From: Methylobacterium sp. R2-1
Lineage (GTDB): Bacteria; Pseudomonadota; Alphaproteobacteria; Rhizobiales; Beijerinckiaceae
DNA: 64,000 nt
Direction: 5' to 3'
Assembly: GCF_014191355.1 (NCBI RefSeq)
Contig: NZ_JACHWM010000012.1
Coordinates: 124,001 to 188,000 of the forward strand
Below the pieces are notes generated by a model. The model ran no database searches. It saw nothing but the letters and a program-made list of their open reading frames with translations, and had not been told where the DNA came from. Of the stretch, positions 62,343 to 64,000 are shown piece after piece. The number at the start of each line of letters is the position of its first letter. Position 1 is the first letter of the stretch. The translations under genes and the position numbers were made by a program.

Positions 62343-63323
62343 ATGAAGGCCCTGGTGTGCAGCCGGCTCGGCGGACCGGAGGATCTGAGTCTTGAGGATC
62401 TGCCCGATCCGGTGCCGGGGCCGGGCGAAGCGCTGGTGCGGGTGCGGGTCGCCGCGCTGAATTTTTTCGATACGCTGATCATCGCCGGCCGCTATCAGGT
62501 GAAGCCGGAACTGCCGTTCTCGCCGGGCGGCGAGGCTTGCGGCGTGATCGAGGCCCTGGGTCCCGGCGCGGAAAACTTTTCCGTCGGCGACCGGGTCATG
62601 GTCCATCTCAGCCACGGCACCGCCCGCGAGCGGATCGCGGTTCCGCTCAAGCGCCTCGCGCGGGTGCCGGAGGCGGTCTCCGACGAGGTCGCCGCCGGGC
62701 TCTCGATCACCTACGGCACCACGCTCCACGCGCTCCGGGATCGTGCCGATATCAGGCCGGGCGAAACCCTCGTCGTGCTCGGCGCCTCGGGGGGCGTCGG
62801 GCTCGCCGCGGTCGAGCTCGGCAAGCTGCTGGGCGCTCGCGTCATCGCCTGCGCCTCCTCGCCGGAAAAACTCGAAACGGCCCGCGCCCACGGCGCCGAC
62901 GACCTCGTCGACTACAAGGCGAACAACCTGCGCGAGGAATTGCGGCGCCTCACCGGCGAGCGCGGCGTCGACGTGGTCTACGACGCGGTCGGCGGCGACT
63001 TGGCCGAGCCGGCCATGCGCTCGCTCGGCTGGAAGGGCCGCTTCCTCGTGATCGGCTTCGCCGCGGGCGAGATCCCGAAATTTCCCCTCAACGTCATCAT
63101 GCTCAAGGGCATCGACGTGCAGGGCGTCCACTGGGGCGCCTTCGTCGAGCGCGAGCCGGAGGCGCACGGAGCGAACCAAGCCCGGCTGCTCGCCTGGGCG
63201 GCGGAGGGCAAGCTGACCGTGAAGGTGCACGGCGCCTATCCGCTCGCGGACTACGCGGATGCGCTCGGGGTCCTCGTCCGCCGCGAGGCGGTCGGCAAGG
63301 TTCTGCTCGACCTGAGAGACTAG
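62343..63323 (+). CDS. NADPH:quinone oxidoreductase, zinc-independent MDR family
   Basis: 326 residues from ATG 62343 (conserved MKALVCSRLGGPEDL). GroES-like N-terminal domain, then Rossmann motif VLGASGGVGLAAVELGKLLGA and YDAVGG. No zinc-binding cysteines, so a Qor-type enzyme reducing quinones or enals. Its TAG stop (63321-63323) lies inside the left arm of a repeat element. Confidence 0.9.
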   Translation: MKALVCSRLGGPEDLSLEDLPDPVPGPGEALVRVRVAALNFFDTLIIAGRYQVKPELPFSPGGEACGVIEALGPGAENFSVGDRVMVHLSHGTARERIAVPLKRLARVPEAVSDEVAAGLSITYGTTLHALRDRADIRPGETLVVLGASGGVGLAAVELGKLLGARVIACASSPEKLETARAHGADDLVDYKANNLREELRRLTGERGVDVVYDAVGGDLAEPAMRSLGWKGRFLVIGFAAGEIPKFPLNVIMLKGIDVQGVHWGAFVEREPEAHGANQARLLAWAAEGKLTVKVHGAYPLADYADALGVLVRREAVGKVLLDLRD

Positions 63324-63424
63324 AGCATCATCCTGGATATCGTATCCAGGATGATGCTCTAGACTCCTGTTTTGCATCGTCTTTTTCCGAAAGCCGGCGG
63401 CCACCTTTCGGGACGATGCTCTAG
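63320..63424. repeat. Two-hairpin repeat, family 1, full copy
   Basis: Hairpin 1 has perfect 20-bp arms (63320-63339 with 63343-63362) around TCG, starting CTAGAGCATCATCC. Hairpin 2 runs GCATCGTCTTTTTCCGAAAG to CTTTCGGGACGATGC and ends CTCTAG at 63424. Matches 22799-22902 in architecture. Confidence 0.85.
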
Positions 63425-63473
63425 CGTCACGCCCGAATCGACTGTTGTCCAGAAGTCGGAGTCCGCCTTTCGG

Positions 63474-63498
63474 GACGGTACTTTAGGCCCGTACCGTC
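63474..63498 (-). terminator. Hairpin after ruvC
   Basis: GACGGTAC (63474-63481) pairs with GTACCGTC (63491-63498) around TTTAGGCCC, 15 bp past the ruvC stop. Likely a ruvC terminator or a repeat fragment. Confidence 0.5.
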
Positions 63499-63512
63499 GT
63501 CCGGGATGGGGC

Positions 63513-64000
63513 CTATCGGTCGAGTCGCGCCAGCGCCGCGGCGATCCGCGCCGCGCCCGGGCCGCCGCCCGCGGCCACGGCGTGGCGGCGATCGAGGGCG
63601 ATGGCGCCACGGTGGCTCGCATGAGTGATGGCAATGGCGAGTGCGTCGGCCGCGTCGGCGAGCTTGAACTCCGCCTTCGGCAGCAGGAACTTCACCATCG
63701 CCTGGATCTGGACCTTCTCCGCGTGGCCGTTCCCGGCCACCGTCTTCTTCACGAGGTTGGCGGCATATTCCGCCACCGGCAATCCGGCGAGCGCCGGCAC
63801 CAGCAAAGCCACGGCGCGAGCATGGCCGAGCTTGAGCGTGGCCTGCGCGTCCTTGTTGACGAAGGTCTCCTCGACCGAGACCTCGTCCGGCGCGTGGGTC
63901 GTTATGACGCGGCTGAGACCCTCGTGCAGCTCGCGCAGGCGCAAAGCCAGCGGCAGGTCACCGTCAGAGGTGACGACGCCGCAGGCGAGATAGGACAGCT
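63513..64000 (-). CDS. ruvC: RuvC, Holliday junction resolvase (5' end beyond the window)
   Basis: The frame is open to the window edge; at least 162 residues are visible, so only the first few are missing. LSYLACGVVTSDG opens the visible part; VSVEETFVNKDAQATLKLGHAR holds the second catalytic acid and DAADALAIAITHA the last two. It cuts four-way DNA junctions with RuvAB, which should lie upstream outside the window. Confidence 0.95.
   Translation of the reverse strand, partial: LSYLACGVVTSDGDLPLALRLRELHEGLSRVITTHAPDEVSVEETFVNKDAQATLKLGHARAVALLVPALAGLPVAEYAANLVKKTVAGNGHAEKVQIQAMVKFLLPKAEFKLADAADALAIAITHASHRGAIALDRRHAVAAGGGPGAARIAAALARLDR

Overview
The window is 64 kb of GC-rich chromosome from an alphaproteobacterium. 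Gene content and protein style fit the Methylobacterium/Methylorubrum group of the Rhizobiales: HWE-family sensor kinase, DUF6894, ExtensinC lipoprotein, DUF4167, the lysC-ptsP-prfA-prmC neighbourhood, flgE-flgK-flgL, a suhB/mmgR-like small RNA, and short intergenic palindromic repeats. Genus assignment is inference from recognition, not from a database search. I see no tRNA, rRNA, CRISPR array, insertion sequence or prophage. Apart from dispersed palindromic repeats this looks like ordinary core and accessory chromosome.

Layout. 1-14.2 kb: 3' end of cobT, a membrane histidine kinase, a two-subunit molybdenum hydroxylase (2Fe-2S small subunit plus Tat-exported large subunit), a very large multi-PAS/GAF HWE kinase, an autotransporter carrying an acid-phosphatase passenger, and an amidase-signature hydrolase. 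14.3-19.5 kb: envelope and secreted proteins (ExtensinC lipoprotein, small exported protein, RNase T2), a GT61 glycosyltransferase, rlmJ and two small proteins. 19.5-27.9 kb: glcD-type FAD oxidase, exported cytochrome c, OhrR/MarR regulator, a DUF1214/DUF1254 pair behind a class A penicillin-binding protein, a YcgN-type protein and a GNAT acetyltransferase. 28.3-31.1 kb: three translationally coupled Tad-type pseudopilin genes (two TadE-like, one TadG with a von Willebrand A domain) without the rest of a Tad machine. 31.3-44 kb: zapE, mpg, rnhA (with an unusual C-terminal extension), lipoproteins, the small RNA, gshB, a CPA1 antiporter, an AmiD-like amidase with a TerB/DnaJ partner, a histidine-tailed UreE, and dusA.

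43.7-53.7 kb: a signalling and motility block. It has a GGDEF-EAL protein, a single-domain receiver, a divergent BLUF-like protein, and the hook genes flgE-flgK-flgL behind a good sigma-54 promoter with upstream palindromes. DUF4167 follows. 54.2-60.7 kb: minus-strand housekeeping run lysC-ptsP-(DUF2268 metalloprotease)-prfA-prmC. 60.9-64 kb: ubiG, a PEBP protein, a quinone oxidoreductase and the 3' part of ruvC.

The least expected signals are non-coding. One repeat family, with a two-hairpin form whose arms covary between copies, sits directly at gene ends and in three cases abuts or contributes the TAG stop through a CTAG edge. A second ~72-bp inverted-repeat element occurs twice. The 35.1 kb small RNA carries the exact 10-mer of the suhB/mmgR family. 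Among proteins, the FlgL double module shared with FlgK, the RNase HI tail resembling a ribbon-helix-helix, and the BLUF/receiver pair beside the hook genes stand out.
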